NCBI GenBank assembly: GCA_015654635.1 | Contig: JAATGP010000020.1 | Span: 93,338-157,337, forward strand | Direction: 5' to 3' | Source of the DNA: Alphaproteobacteria bacterium | GTDB lineage: Bacteria; Pseudomonadota; Alphaproteobacteria; Micropepsales; Micropepsaceae | Length of the DNA: 64,000 bases | Shown here: one piece after another, positions 48,532 through 57,541 of the stretch | Layout of the letters: the number at the start of each line of letters is the position of its first letter | Numbering within the stretch: the first letter of the stretch is position 1 | Program-made: the position numbers and the translations under genes | Notes under the pieces: model-generated | The model's input: only the letters and a program-made list of their open reading frames with translations | Databases searched by the model: none | Told to the model about the DNA's origin: nothing

Positions 48532-48598
48532 ATGGGGCGCGGTATCACCGGGAAGAAATCATCCCCGAGCGTGATGCCGGAGTAGGGGAGGCCTTCTG

Positions 48599-50131
48599 AT
48601 GGCCGTTTCCCAACGCCTCGAAATGCGTCAGGGCCAAAGCCTGGTCATGACGCCGCAACTGCAGCAGGCGATCAAGCTGCTGCAGCTTACCAACGTTGAA
48701 CTCACCGAATTCTGCGAACAGGAGCTGGAGAAAAATCCGCTTCTGGAGCGTGACGACACCGCCCCCGCAGTGGAAGGCGAGCGCGAATCCATCGATGCGC
48801 CCACGGGCGTAGAAGGTTCTTCAGCGGAAGCACTCGATCAGGAATTGGCACGCGAGGACTTTTCCAAATGTGCCGACATGGATGCCTCTGGCGAAGATAT
48901 GTCGGACGGCGGCGAGGAGCGTGGCGCCACCACCAGCGCCGCCCAGCCGCTTACGGATTGGACCACGGTCAAATCCAGTCAAGTCTATGAAGGCGATGAA
49001 GACCTCTTGGAATCGACGGTCGCCAACAGCGGTTCGCTGCGGGATTACTTGCAAGAACAACTCGCCATCGCGGCGCTGGATCCCGCGCGCAGGCTGATCT
49101 GTGTTTCGCTGATCGATGCGGTAGACGAGGCGGGGTATTTGCGCGCCGATCTGGACGAGGTGGCGGCACGGCTCGGTACCGACCGGAGTGTTGTAGAGGA
49201 AACCTTGGCAGTCTTGCAGGGTTTCGACCCCATCGGCGTGGCCGCGCGCAGCCTGGCTGAATGCTTGGCGCTGCAACTGAAGGAAAAGGATCGCTACGAT
49301 CCAGCCATGGCCGCCATGATCGCCAATCTCGAACTGGTGGCCCGCCGCGACATGGCGCAGCTCAGCCAAATCTGCTGCGTTGAAGCGGCTGACATTAATG
49401 ACATGCTGGCCGAAATTCGCGCGCTGTCGCCCAAGCCCGGTTTGTTCTTTAGTTCCGATCCGGTGCAGCCGGTGGTGCCCGACGTTTTGGTCCGCGAGGG
49501 TCCCGATGGCGGCTGGCTGGTGGAACTCAATTCCGACACCCTGCCGCGGCTTCTGGTTAATGCGCGCTATTATGCGTCGGTCTCATCCAAGGCCCGCGAC
49601 AAAGAATCCAAGACCTTCCTCACCGAGTGTCTGAACAACGCCAATTGGCTGGTGAAAAGCCTGGACCAGCGCGCCCGCACCATTCTGAAAGTCGCCAGCG
49701 AAATTGTACGTCAGCAGGACGGTTTTCTGACCTATGGTGTGCGGCACTTGCGCCCGCTCAATCTGCGCACCATCGCCGATGCTATCGGCATGCACGAATC
49801 GACCGTCAGCCGCGTGACCTCGAACAAATATATTTCCACCCCCCGTGGCCTGTTCGAGCTGAAATATTTCTTCACTGCCGCCATCCAATCGCTGGACGGA
49901 ACGGAATCGCATTCGGCGGAAGCGGTGCGTGACCGTATCAAAGAGATGATCGAACGCGAGGAAACCCGCGAAATCCTTTCCGACGACCGGATTGTGGCAA
50001 TGCTCACGGCGGACGGCGTTCATATCGCGCGGCGGACCGTCGCCAAATATCGCGAATCGATGCGCATCCCCTCTTCGGTCGAGCGGCGGCGCCTGAAAAG
50101 CGGAGAAAACCTGAATTCCGGCTACCGCTGA
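48599..50131 (+). CDS. rpoN: RpoN, RNA polymerase sigma-54 factor
   Basis: A 510-residue sigma factor. Region I is Gln/Leu-rich (RLEMRQGQSLVMTPQLQQAI, then KLLQLTNVELTEFCEQELEK), region II acidic, and the C-terminus carries the core-binding part, the HESTVSRVTSNKYISTPRG helix-turn-helix and the RpoN box ARRTVAKYR near the end. It reads the -24/-12 promoters found ahead of the nif operons in this window, with NifA as activator. It lies in the usual lptB-rpoN-ptsN neighbourhood. Confidence 0.97.
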   Translation: MAVSQRLEMRQGQSLVMTPQLQQAIKLLQLTNVELTEFCEQELEKNPLLERDDTAPAVEGERESIDAPTGVEGSSAEALDQELAREDFSKCADMDASGEDMSDGGEERGATTSAAQPLTDWTTVKSSQVYEGDEDLLESTVANSGSLRDYLQEQLAIAALDPARRLICVSLIDAVDEAGYLRADLDEVAARLGTDRSVVEETLAVLQGFDPIGVAARSLAECLALQLKEKDRYDPAMAAMIANLELVARRDMAQLSQICCVEAADINDMLAEIRALSPKPGLFFSSDPVQPVVPDVLVREGPDGGWLVELNSDTLPRLLVNARYYASVSSKARDKESKTFLTECLNNANWLVKSLDQRARTILKVASEIVRQQDGFLTYGVRHLRPLNLRTIADAIGMHESTVSRVTSNKYISTPRGLFELKYFFTAAIQSLDGTESHSAEAVRDRIKEMIEREETREILSDDRIVAMLTADGVHIARRTVAKYRESMRIPSSVERRRLKSGENLNSGYR

Positions 50132-50157
50132 GGTGGCCCCGTTGACTTTGAAAAGGC

Positions 50158-50176
50158 CGCGGACTAATGGTCCGCG
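50158..50176 (+). repeat. Hairpin between rpoN and ptsN
   Basis: CGCGGAC (50158-50164) pairs with GTCCGCG (50170-50176) across a 5-base loop. No T tract follows, so it is not a classical terminator; it may be a partial terminator or an mRNA stability element. Confidence 0.35.
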
Positions 50177-50324
50177 CCCTTTGGAAGAGGCCTGCCGCGC
50201 TGCGGGGGCCTTGGTCGTCAACGATAGCCGTTAAGCCTGCACGACAGTTTCGCAACAAGCGTCCGGGTCACGCGTTCGGTGTTGAGTGTTCTCTTAGGTC
50301 AGAGAAGGTTATCGTAGGACCGTC

Positions 50325-50798
50325 ATGCAAATCCCCGACCTCTTAAGTCCCGAAGGTGTGCTTCCTTCTTTGAAGTTCAAGGATAAGAAGCATCTCTTGC
50401 AACACCTCTCCGAGCGCGCCGCACAGATCACCCATCTGCCGCAGCAGCGCATCCTGGAGACCCTGACGGAGCGCGAGCGCCTGGGCACCACCGGTGTGGG
50501 GCAGGGCATTGCCATCCCGCATGGCCGCCTCACCGATCTGAAAAAGATCACGGGCGTCTTTGCCAAGCTGGAAACGCCAATCGAATACGATGCCGTCGAT
50601 GGCCAGCCTGTGGACCTCATTTTCATGCTGCTGGCGCCCGAAGGGGCTGGCGCGGATCATCTGAAAGCCCTCGCGCGCGTCTCGCGCCTGCTCCGCAATC
50701 AGGCCGCCTGTGATAAGCTGCGCAAGGCGACGACAGGCGAGGAACTCTACGCCATCCTGACGGAGCCGCCGACGGGCGCCAATTCGGTCGCAGCGTAG
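50325..50798 (+). CDS. ptsN: PtsN, nitrogen phosphotransferase enzyme IIA
   Basis: A 157-residue EIIA domain with the phosphorylated His66 in GIAIPHGRLTDL. It follows rpoN after 193 bp. In most proteobacteria a ribosome hibernation gene (hpf) lies between the two; none is seen here. PtsN works in the nitrogen PTS, linking nitrogen and potassium status to regulation. Confidence 0.94.
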   Translation: MQIPDLLSPEGVLPSLKFKDKKHLLQHLSERAAQITHLPQQRILETLTERERLGTTGVGQGIAIPHGRLTDLKKITGVFAKLETPIEYDAVDGQPVDLIFMLLAPEGAGADHLKALARVSRLLRNQAACDKLRKATTGEELYAILTEPPTGANSVAA

Positions 50799-50864
50799 CC
50801 TCTCCTTGCTCGCACTGGGGCGCGGGGTGTATCACCGCGTCGCGCTATAGCTGCAGGCAAGAAC

Positions 50865-53639
50865 GTGACCCCTAGAAACCGTATCCTTGCATTCATCATC
50901 GGCGCGATTTTCGTCGCGCTGATAGGCTTTCGTCTCGTGGCCGATTTTCTGGTCGATTGGAGTTGGTTCTCCTCCCTCGACCTGTCCAGCGTCTTCTGGA
51001 TTCGGGTGATCGCCAGGCTTGCGGTTTTCGCCCTGGTCTTCGCCGCCACCGCTTTGGTCCTTCTGGCCAACGGCCTTGTGGCGCAGCGTACAGCAGGGCT
51101 CAGGCCCAGCGTGCGCGCCGTGCCATCGCCGTGGAATGCCATCGAGGGGCTGACCCCGCCAGTGGCGCTTGAGCGCCTCTACCGCACCTTCCCGTGGACG
51201 CTGGCGGTGGTCATTGTCGCGCTCGTCCTGGCCGTGTTGGTGGCCGCGTCGGAACTCGGCCAGTGGGATTTGGCCCTGCGCTACATTCATCAGGTTCCTT
51301 ATGGCCAGAAAGACCCGCTCTTCGGTCTCGACATCGGCTTCTTTCTGTTTTCGCTGCCGGTCTATGAGGCGATCAAGGATTGGCTGCTGTTTGCGCTGAC
51401 CATCGCCGCCATCCTCTCCGCCGCGATTTATTGGGTGCATGGCGCCATCGTTTTCGATCAACAGCGCCGCGTCATCGCGCCGGCCGCTATTCGTCATGCG
51501 TCTGCGCTGCTCGGGCTTTATCTCATCGTCAAGGCGGTCGATTTTTGGCTGACGCGCTTCGGTCTTGTCTATGGCGACAACGGCGTCGTGGTGGGTGCCG
51601 GCTATACCGATGTGCACTTACAGATTCCGATTCTATGGACCCTGGTGGTGCTGGCGCTGGCCGGGGCGGTGATCTGCTTTGCCAATCTGGGCTCCAAGAG
51701 CCTCAAGCTACCGGCGCTTACTGCGTTGGGCCTGATCGCTTTTTCAGTGGTCATCGCGCCTCTGGTCGGCGGGCTCTATCAGCGCCTTGTGGTCAAGCCG
51801 AACGAATTACAGTTCGAATCCCCTTTTATCGCACGCAACCTCGCCATGACGCGCGAAGCCTATGGGCTCAACAACATCGAAGTGAAACCCTTCGTCGCCG
51901 ACGACAAGCTGAGCTACGCGGGCCTCGATGCCAATCGCTCCACGGTCGATAACATCCGGCTGTGGGATTACGAGCCGCTGCTGGCAAGTTACGCCCAGCT
52001 CCAGGAAATTCGTACCTATTACAAATTTCACGATGCCGATATCGACCGCTATTGGCTGAACGGCTCCTATCAGCAGGTGATGACTTCGGCGCGCGAACTC
52101 AAATCCTCGCTGCTGCCACCCAACGCCCAAACCTGGGTCAATCTGCATTTGCTCTTCACCCACGGCAATGGCGTGGTGATGTCGCCCGTCACCAAGACGA
52201 CCACGGGCGGACTGCCAGCGCTTTACATTCAGGATATTCCACCGGTCTCCACGGGCGGTCCCGCTATCACCGAGCCGCGGATTTACTTCGGCGAAGAGCT
52301 GGATAGCTACGCCATCGTCAAGGGTTCCAAGCCGGAATTCGATTATCCCAAGGGCGACAATAACGTCTATGTGCAGTATCGCGGCAAGGATGGCGTCGCC
52401 ATTGGCGGGCTTGCCAACCGGGCACTGTTCTCCTGGTATTTCGGCGACATCAACATTCTGCTCAGCGAATACGTGACGGCTGAGAGCCGCATCGTCTTCC
52501 GCCGCAACATCCAAGAGCGGGTGAGCCAGATTGCACCCTTCCTGCAGCTCGACAAGGATCCCTATATCGTCGTAAGCGGCGGGCACCTCTACTGGATGCA
52601 GGACGCCTATACCGTCTCGGACGCCTTTCCCTATTCCAAGCATGTCGATGATGGTTCGACCAACTATATCCGCAATTCCGTCAAAGTGGTGATCGACGCT
52701 TATAATGGTACGGTCGATTTCTACATCGCCGATGCCACCGACCCGATCATCAAAACCTATGCGCGCATCTATCCCGGGCTGTTCAAGCCGATCACGGCGA
52801 TGCCGGCCGATCTGCATCATCACACCCGCTATCCCGAAGATATTTTCACCATCCAGTCGGAGATGTATCGCGCCTATCATATGAATACGCCGGAAGTGTT
52901 CTATAACCGCGAAGATCTCTGGCAGTTCCCGCGCAAGCCCACCGGCTCGGACGACGATGCGGAAGCCAAAATGGCGCCGTACTTTATCAACATGCGCCTG
53001 CCGGGCGAGAAAAAGACCGAATTTGTGTTGATGCTGCCGATGGTACCCAACCAGCGTGACAACATGATCGCCTGGCTGGCGGGGCGTTGCGATCAGCCTG
53101 AATATGGCAAGCTCATCGTCTACACCTTCCCGAAAGAAAAACTGGTCTACGGGCCATTCCAGATCAACGCCCTGATCAATCAGAACACAGATGTTTCTCA
53201 GCAGATCTCGCTGTGGAACCAGATGGGCAGCCGGGTCATTCACGGCAATCTGCTGGTGGTGCCGGTGGAAAATTCCATCCTCTATGTCATGCCGCTATAC
53301 TTGCGCGCCGCTTCCGGCCAGTTGCCGGAACTCAAACGTGTGATTGCGGTCTTTAATGGCAAGGTGGTGATGGAAGAAACCTTGGCCAAGGCGCTGGCCG
53401 CACTATTCCCGGTGCCTCAAGGCGTGGTGCCAGATCTGGGTACGGGCGCACCGGCGCAAGCCATCTCCGCGCCTTCGGCCGTTGCGCCGGGCACACCGCT
53501 CTCCGACACCGCCCGCGCCGCGCTCGACCACTACAACAAAGCGCTCACCAAGCTGAAGGCAGGCGATTGGGCCGGTTTCGGCGCCGAACTCGATGCCATG
53601 AAACCAGCGCTGGAAGCACTGAACAAGGCCAAGCATTAG
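50865..53639 (+). CDS. UPF0182 family large membrane protein
   Basis: A 924-residue protein of unknown role. The first 300 residues contain seven hydrophobic segments (ILAFIIGAIFVALIGF, LAVFALVFAATALVLL, LAVVIVALVLAVLVAA, LFALTIAAILSAAIYWV and more). The rest is a long soluble region with family blocks SYAGLDANRSTVDNIRLWDY, PRIYFGEE and HHTRYPEDIFTIQSEMYRAY. A Pro/Ala-rich tail closes it. The start is GTG at 50865. The match to the UPF0182/COG1615 family is clear; no function is claimed. Confidence 0.9.
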   Translation: MTPRNRILAFIIGAIFVALIGFRLVADFLVDWSWFSSLDLSSVFWIRVIARLAVFALVFAATALVLLANGLVAQRTAGLRPSVRAVPSPWNAIEGLTPPVALERLYRTFPWTLAVVIVALVLAVLVAASELGQWDLALRYIHQVPYGQKDPLFGLDIGFFLFSLPVYEAIKDWLLFALTIAAILSAAIYWVHGAIVFDQQRRVIAPAAIRHASALLGLYLIVKAVDFWLTRFGLVYGDNGVVVGAGYTDVHLQIPILWTLVVLALAGAVICFANLGSKSLKLPALTALGLIAFSVVIAPLVGGLYQRLVVKPNELQFESPFIARNLAMTREAYGLNNIEVKPFVADDKLSYAGLDANRSTVDNIRLWDYEPLLASYAQLQEIRTYYKFHDADIDRYWLNGSYQQVMTSARELKSSLLPPNAQTWVNLHLLFTHGNGVVMSPVTKTTTGGLPALYIQDIPPVSTGGPAITEPRIYFGEELDSYAIVKGSKPEFDYPKGDNNVYVQYRGKDGVAIGGLANRALFSWYFGDINILLSEYVTAESRIVFRRNIQERVSQIAPFLQLDKDPYIVVSGGHLYWMQDAYTVSDAFPYSKHVDDGSTNYIRNSVKVVIDAYNGTVDFYIADATDPIIKTYARIYPGLFKPITAMPADLHHHTRYPEDIFTIQSEMYRAYHMNTPEVFYNREDLWQFPRKPTGSDDDAEAKMAPYFINMRLPGEKKTEFVLMLPMVPNQRDNMIAWLAGRCDQPEYGKLIVYTFPKEKLVYGPFQINALINQNTDVSQQISLWNQMGSRVIHGNLLVVPVENSILYVMPLYLRAASGQLPELKRVIAVFNGKVVMEETLAKALAALFPVPQGVVPDLGTGAPAQAISAPSAVAPGTPLSDTARAALDHYNKALTKLKAGDWAGFGAELDAMKPALEALNKAKH

Positions 53640-53668
53640 CTGCGCCGGGTGTGCTGCCCCGTGTAGTA

Positions 53669-54421
53669 TTAGCGCGGTGTCAACACCACGCGCTGGGCAA
53701 AGGCGGGTTTTTCCTCGCTCATGCGGCGGCCTTGGTAATGCCGCGTGATGCTACCGTCCGCAGCCGGTTCACCCGCTTCGCTTTCCATGATGATGGTGTC
53801 GCCCAGGCTGGTCTCGGAGAGGAAGTTCACCTCGTATTCGCCAATGGCGTAGCGGGTGTGGTCGTCGGCGCTCATGGTGTCGGTGAGCCATTGGCCATAA
53901 CGGGTATTGTTGACATGGCCGTTGACGTCGAGATCGCTGTTGCGCACTTCGAAGCGCGCCGCCTCCGCAAGGTCATGGCGCAGCGGAATGCGGGAGGCGG
54001 AAAGCGTCAGATTACCTTCCGCCCGGCACAGTAGATCGAAGGAGACGCGATCGAGCTTCTGCGGTTTGCGGGTATGATAGTCGAGCACCAGCCACGTCGT
54101 GGTGGCTTCTCCGATCTTGCGCTCCGCGAGGAAGATTTCAAATTCGCGCAAAGCCATGACGCCGCCGCCGGGGCGACCCCAGGTGTGCAGCGTGACGGTC
54201 TCTTCCCATTTTGGCCACTCGCTGATGATCAGTTTCTGGCGTGCCAGCACCCAGATGGTGCCCTTGGCGATGAGGTCCTCAAAACCCCAGCCCGCACTTT
54301 TGGCATGCATCCAGGCCGTGTCCTGGAGGAGGTTGAGGAGCCCGAAGAGACTGAGCCGCTTGTTGTGATCGAGCACGATGGTGTTGACGTCGTAGCGCTC
54401 GATCCAAACCGGTTTGTCCAT
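53669..54421 (-). CDS. Acyl-ACP thioesterase family protein
   Basis: A 250-residue double hotdog protein: WIERYDVNTIVLDHNKRLS and LLNLLQDTAWMHAKSAGWGF, then VNGHVNNTRYGQWLTD in the second hotdog with the Asn/His type active-site region. This resembles bacterial and plant FatA/FatB-like acyl-ACP thioesterases, which free fatty acids from ACP. The start MDKPVWIERY (54421) fits the family; an in-frame start at 54487 adds unlikely residues. Confidence 0.85.
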   Translation of the reverse strand: MDKPVWIERYDVNTIVLDHNKRLSLFGLLNLLQDTAWMHAKSAGWGFEDLIAKGTIWVLARQKLIISEWPKWEETVTLHTWGRPGGGVMALREFEIFLAERKIGEATTTWLVLDYHTRKPQKLDRVSFDLLCRAEGNLTLSASRIPLRHDLAEAARFEVRNSDLDVNGHVNNTRYGQWLTDTMSADDHTRYAIGEYEVNFLSETSLGDTIIMESEAGEPAADGSITRHYQGRRMSEEKPAFAQRVVLTPR

Positions 54422-54569
54422 CGCGATGCCTGTCTTACCCGTCAGCAACACGTGAACCCAAAGCGCCTGTGCAAACAAGAGTGCCAATTATCGCGTGAGG
54501 CAAAAGAAAAGCCGGGATGCGGATCAACCACGCCCCGGCCTGCCTTTGATAATGGTGCGCTCAGGTCTG

Positions 54570-54812
54570 TTAGTGCAACGACACCGGCGTAAATTCGTTC
54601 TGCAGCGCTGCGCCATACGCGGTCGCGTAATTGTCAGTCACGCCCAGCACGCTGCCGTCGGCGGCATGCAGAACAAAAATCTTACCATCCGGCGGCAATT
54701 CGATGCCGGGCGGGATCAGCCCAAGGCGGTGCGCCTCGGCACTGCCGGTCGGTTTGATGTAGGCGAGCCGCTCTTCGTCGGAGACGGGTTCGAATTCGAT
54801 GTCGGTCGTCAT
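54570..54812 (-). CDS. DUF1150 family protein
   Basis: An 80-residue protein, MTTDIEFEPVSDEERLAYIK followed by IFVLHAADGSVLGVTDNYAT and AYGAALQNEF. It matches the DUF1150 family, which in Alphaproteobacteria is found directly after small heat-shock genes. The ATG overlaps the stop of the Hsp20 gene by 4 bases (ATGA), so the two are co-translated. The role is unknown. Confidence 0.9.
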   Translation of the reverse strand: MTTDIEFEPVSDEERLAYIKPTGSAEAHRLGLIPPGIELPPDGKIFVLHAADGSVLGVTDNYATAYGAALQNEFTPVSLH

Positions 54813-55243
54813 TCAGACCTCCTATGCGACGGCGTGCCCGTCTCGATGTGTATGGTACGCACGATTGTGTTGCTCTTGGGGCGTTCGAGTTCGATGCTCA
54901 GCAGACCATTCTCTAACGTGGCACCGGTCACTTCGATCCCTTCAGCAAGCACGAAAGCGCGCTGAAACTGTCTGGCGGCTATCCCTCGATGGAGAAAATT
55001 GCGGTTTTCCGCGTCCGATTGCTTGCCGCGGATGACGAGTTGGCGGTCTTCCACCGTCACGCTCAGCTCTTCGGTGGTAAAACCGGCCACCGCCAGACTG
55101 ATGCGCAAGCGATCTTCACCAGCCTGCTCGATATTATAGGGGGGGTAGCCGTCTCCACCGCTTTTGGCGGTACGTTCGAGCAATTGCTCCAAACGCTCAA
55201 AACCCAATAGAAACGGGCTGTTAAATACGACGGTCCGATTCAT
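54809..55243 (-). CDS. Hsp20/alpha-crystallin small heat-shock protein
   Basis: A 144-residue holdase chaperone. Start MNRTVVFNSPFLLGFERLEQ, alpha-crystallin domain from YPPYNIEQAGEDRLRISLAV through VTVEDRQLVIRGKQ to ATLENGLLSIELERP. AAGGAGGG lies well placed before the ATG at 55243. IbpA-type N-terminus, as in rhizobial HspD/HspH proteins. No ROSE-type leader was clearly made out upstream. Confidence 0.94.
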   Translation of the reverse strand: MNRTVVFNSPFLLGFERLEQLLERTAKSGGDGYPPYNIEQAGEDRLRISLAVAGFTTEELSVTVEDRQLVIRGKQSDAENRNFLHRGIAARQFQRAFVLAEGIEVTGATLENGLLSIELERPKSNTIVRTIHIETGTPSHRRSE

Positions 55244-55402
55244 TTCAAAGCCCTCCTTAAGCAGCTTTGGACCCGCGCCCGTTCCTTTAAGGGCCGGAAA
55301 GTGTGGCAGCCCGAGATTCGGCACCGCCTGAATGAGAATGTGGGGCGAAGCGGCCCATATTCAAGCTATGGATTGGAACATCGATAACCCAATGGTGCAG
55401 AA

Positions 55403-57175
55403 ATGCTCGCGAACGGCTTAGCGTCTCCTGTTGTCGTCCTGGATGACGCGGCGGAAAATCGCTTGCGCATCTTTGTTGCGCCAAAAGCGGTGATTGCGGC
55501 ACAGCATCGCAGTGAAATTATTCTGGCCCTAGCATCGATAGAATCGGCGCGGCGGGCGGGAAACTTTGTTGTGGGTTATTTTTCCTATGAGCTTGGCTAT
55601 GCCCTGGAGGGGCGTCTGACGTCCTTACTGCCCTCAGCGGGTGCTGCGCCCCTCTTGTGGTTCGGGGTCTTTGATGCCCCCACGGAGTTGGCTGGCCAAG
55701 CCGCCACAGCGGCGCTAGAGCTTGGCCGCGCCTATGCTGGACCCTTGCGGCCCGAATGGGATGAGGCGGCCTATAGCGCCCGCTTTGCTCGTGTAAAGGC
55801 CCTGATTGCGGCGGGCGATATCTATCAAGCCAATCTAAGCTTTCGTGCCCACTTTGGTTTTCTGGGCGAACCGTTGGCGCTTTATGCTCGCCTGCGTCAG
55901 GCTTCGGCTGCGCGTTATGGTGCCTATATCGCCGATGGCGAGCGCCACATTCTCAGTCTCTCGCCGGAGCTGTTCTTTGATTTGGCGCCCGATGGCCGCA
56001 TCACCGCCAAGCCGATGAAAGGCACCGCAGCCCGCGGCGATATAGTCCAACGCGATATGCTGGCGCGCGAGGGGCTGCAGGAAAGCACCAAGAACCGCGC
56101 CGAGAATCTGATGATTGTCGATCTCTTGCGCAACGACCTCAGCCGCATTGCCGAGCCCGGCAGCGTGGCCGTCCCCAGCCTCTTTACGGTGGAAACCTAT
56201 CCGACGTTGCACCAGATGGTCTCCACAGTCACCGCCAAGCTTCCGTCTGCGACCACCGTTGAGGCTCTGCTGCGGGCGCTGTTTCCCTGCGGCTCGATCA
56301 CCGGGGCGCCGAAAATTCGCGCCATGGAAGTGCTGGCTGGCCTGGAGCAAAGCCCGCGCGGAGTCTATTGCGGTGCTATCGGCTGTTTCGCCCCCGACGG
56401 CAGCGCCCGTTTCAATGTCGCGATCCGCACCCTGACGATTGCGGCCGGGCAGGGCGAACTCGGCATCGGCGGCGGGGTGGTGCAGGACTCCGAGGCCACC
56501 AGTGAATATGCCGAGGCTTTGCTTAAGGCGCGTTATTACGTGGCAGGCCGCCGCCCGCTGGAATTGATTGAGACTTTGCGCTGGTCGCGTGCGGAGGGCT
56601 TCGTGCGCGGCGATCTCCATTTGGCCCGGCTGGCGCGCTCGGCCAAGGCGCTGGGTCTATCCTTTGATGCAGCCCGCGCCCGCGACGTGTTGGACGAAGC
56701 CACCTTCGCTTTGGCTTTGCCTGAGCAGGAGCCTCGCGCGCACCGCCTTCGCCTCACCTTGGACGAGGCAGGTGAAATCGCCTGCGTCACGGCCCCGCTT
56801 AGTGCCACCAAAGCATTGTGGCGCTGCACGGTGTCGCCGGAGCCCCTCAACAGCAGCGATGCGCTGGCGCGGCACAAAACCAATTGGCGCGATCTCTACG
56901 AAGGCGAAGCCGCGCGGCTCTGTCCGCCCTTTGACGAGGTGCTCTTTCTCAACGAGCGCGGCGAAGTGGTCGAGGGTAGCCGCACCAATATTTTCGTCGA
57001 GCGCAATGGCGTTTTGCTGACGCCGCCATTGGATGCTGGCGCTCTCGATGGGGTACTGCGCCAATCCCTTATCGCCGAAGGAAGCTGCCGTGAAGCCGTT
57101 CTGCTGCCGGAGGATTTGTCCGGCGGATTCCATCTCGGCAATTCGCTGCGGGGATTGATAAAGGCAAGTTTCTGA
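55403..57175 (+). CDS. pabB: PabB-PabC fusion, aminodeoxychorismate synthase/lyase
   Basis: A 590-residue bifunctional enzyme of p-aminobenzoate (folate) synthesis. Residues 1-390 are PabB: GDIYQANLSFRAHF, KPMKGTAARG, NRAENLMIVDLLRNDLSRI and the active-site block PCGSITGAPKIRAMEV. Residues 390-590 are a PabC-type PLP lyase with HKTNWRDLY (Schiff-base lysine) and FDEVLFLNERGEVVEGSRTN, then PPLDAGALDGVLR. The fusion is common in Alphaproteobacteria. PabA is not in the window. Confidence 0.93.
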   Translation: MLANGLASPVVVLDDAAENRLRIFVAPKAVIAAQHRSEIILALASIESARRAGNFVVGYFSYELGYALEGRLTSLLPSAGAAPLLWFGVFDAPTELAGQAATAALELGRAYAGPLRPEWDEAAYSARFARVKALIAAGDIYQANLSFRAHFGFLGEPLALYARLRQASAARYGAYIADGERHILSLSPELFFDLAPDGRITAKPMKGTAARGDIVQRDMLAREGLQESTKNRAENLMIVDLLRNDLSRIAEPGSVAVPSLFTVETYPTLHQMVSTVTAKLPSATTVEALLRALFPCGSITGAPKIRAMEVLAGLEQSPRGVYCGAIGCFAPDGSARFNVAIRTLTIAAGQGELGIGGGVVQDSEATSEYAEALLKARYYVAGRRPLELIETLRWSRAEGFVRGDLHLARLARSAKALGLSFDAARARDVLDEATFALALPEQEPRAHRLRLTLDEAGEIACVTAPLSATKALWRCTVSPEPLNSSDALARHKTNWRDLYEGEAARLCPPFDEVLFLNERGEVVEGSRTNIFVERNGVLLTPPLDAGALDGVLRQSLIAEGSCREAVLLPEDLSGGFHLGNSLRGLIKASF

Positions 57176-57541
57176 TCAGGCCGCGGCCTTCGCCGCCAGG
57201 GCGCAGATCAGCCCGAGGGTTTCGGGCAGTACCCAGCCGCCTGCTTCCACCAAGCGCGCCGCGCCTGCGTCTTCCACACTGACCACAGACAAAGGCCGCC
57301 GTGCTATGCGTTGGCGCAGCCTTGCCGCCATCGTCGCAGGCTCAAAATCTTCGACACTGGCGAGAACCGTTTCGCCGATCTGCGCCGCCGCATCGCGGTC
57401 ATCCAATTGCACCAGAAGATCATCATAAGCGCTGGGCGCATAGCGCTTACGCAGCAAAAAACGCGCCCCCACGCCACCACCGGCAACCACCACCAGACCG
57501 CCGCCGAGCAACAGGGTTTGCCGCCGCGAGAGTGTCTTCAT
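57176..57541 (-). CDS. Tat-signal hypothetical protein paired with a GMC oxidoreductase
   Basis: A 121-residue protein. The N-terminus SRRQTLLLGGGLVVVAGGG is a twin-arginine signal or anchor; the rest (YDDLLVQLDDRDAAAQIGET, LVEAGGWVLPETLGLICAL) matches no family I can name. Its start overlaps the stop of the GMC gene by 4 bases, so it is probably a small partner subunit, comparable in position to the exported small subunits of membrane sugar dehydrogenases. That comparison is inference. Confidence 0.65.
   Translation of the reverse strand: MKTLSRRQTLLLGGGLVVVAGGGVGARFLLRKRYAPSAYDDLLVQLDDRDAAAQIGETVLASVEDFEPATMAARLRQRIARRPLSVVSVEDAGAARLVEAGGWVLPETLGLICALAAKAAA

Noticed and set aside
51807..53243. 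478-codon open frame antisense to the UPF0182 gene
   Set aside because: Shadow frame; the plus strand has long conserved family blocks.
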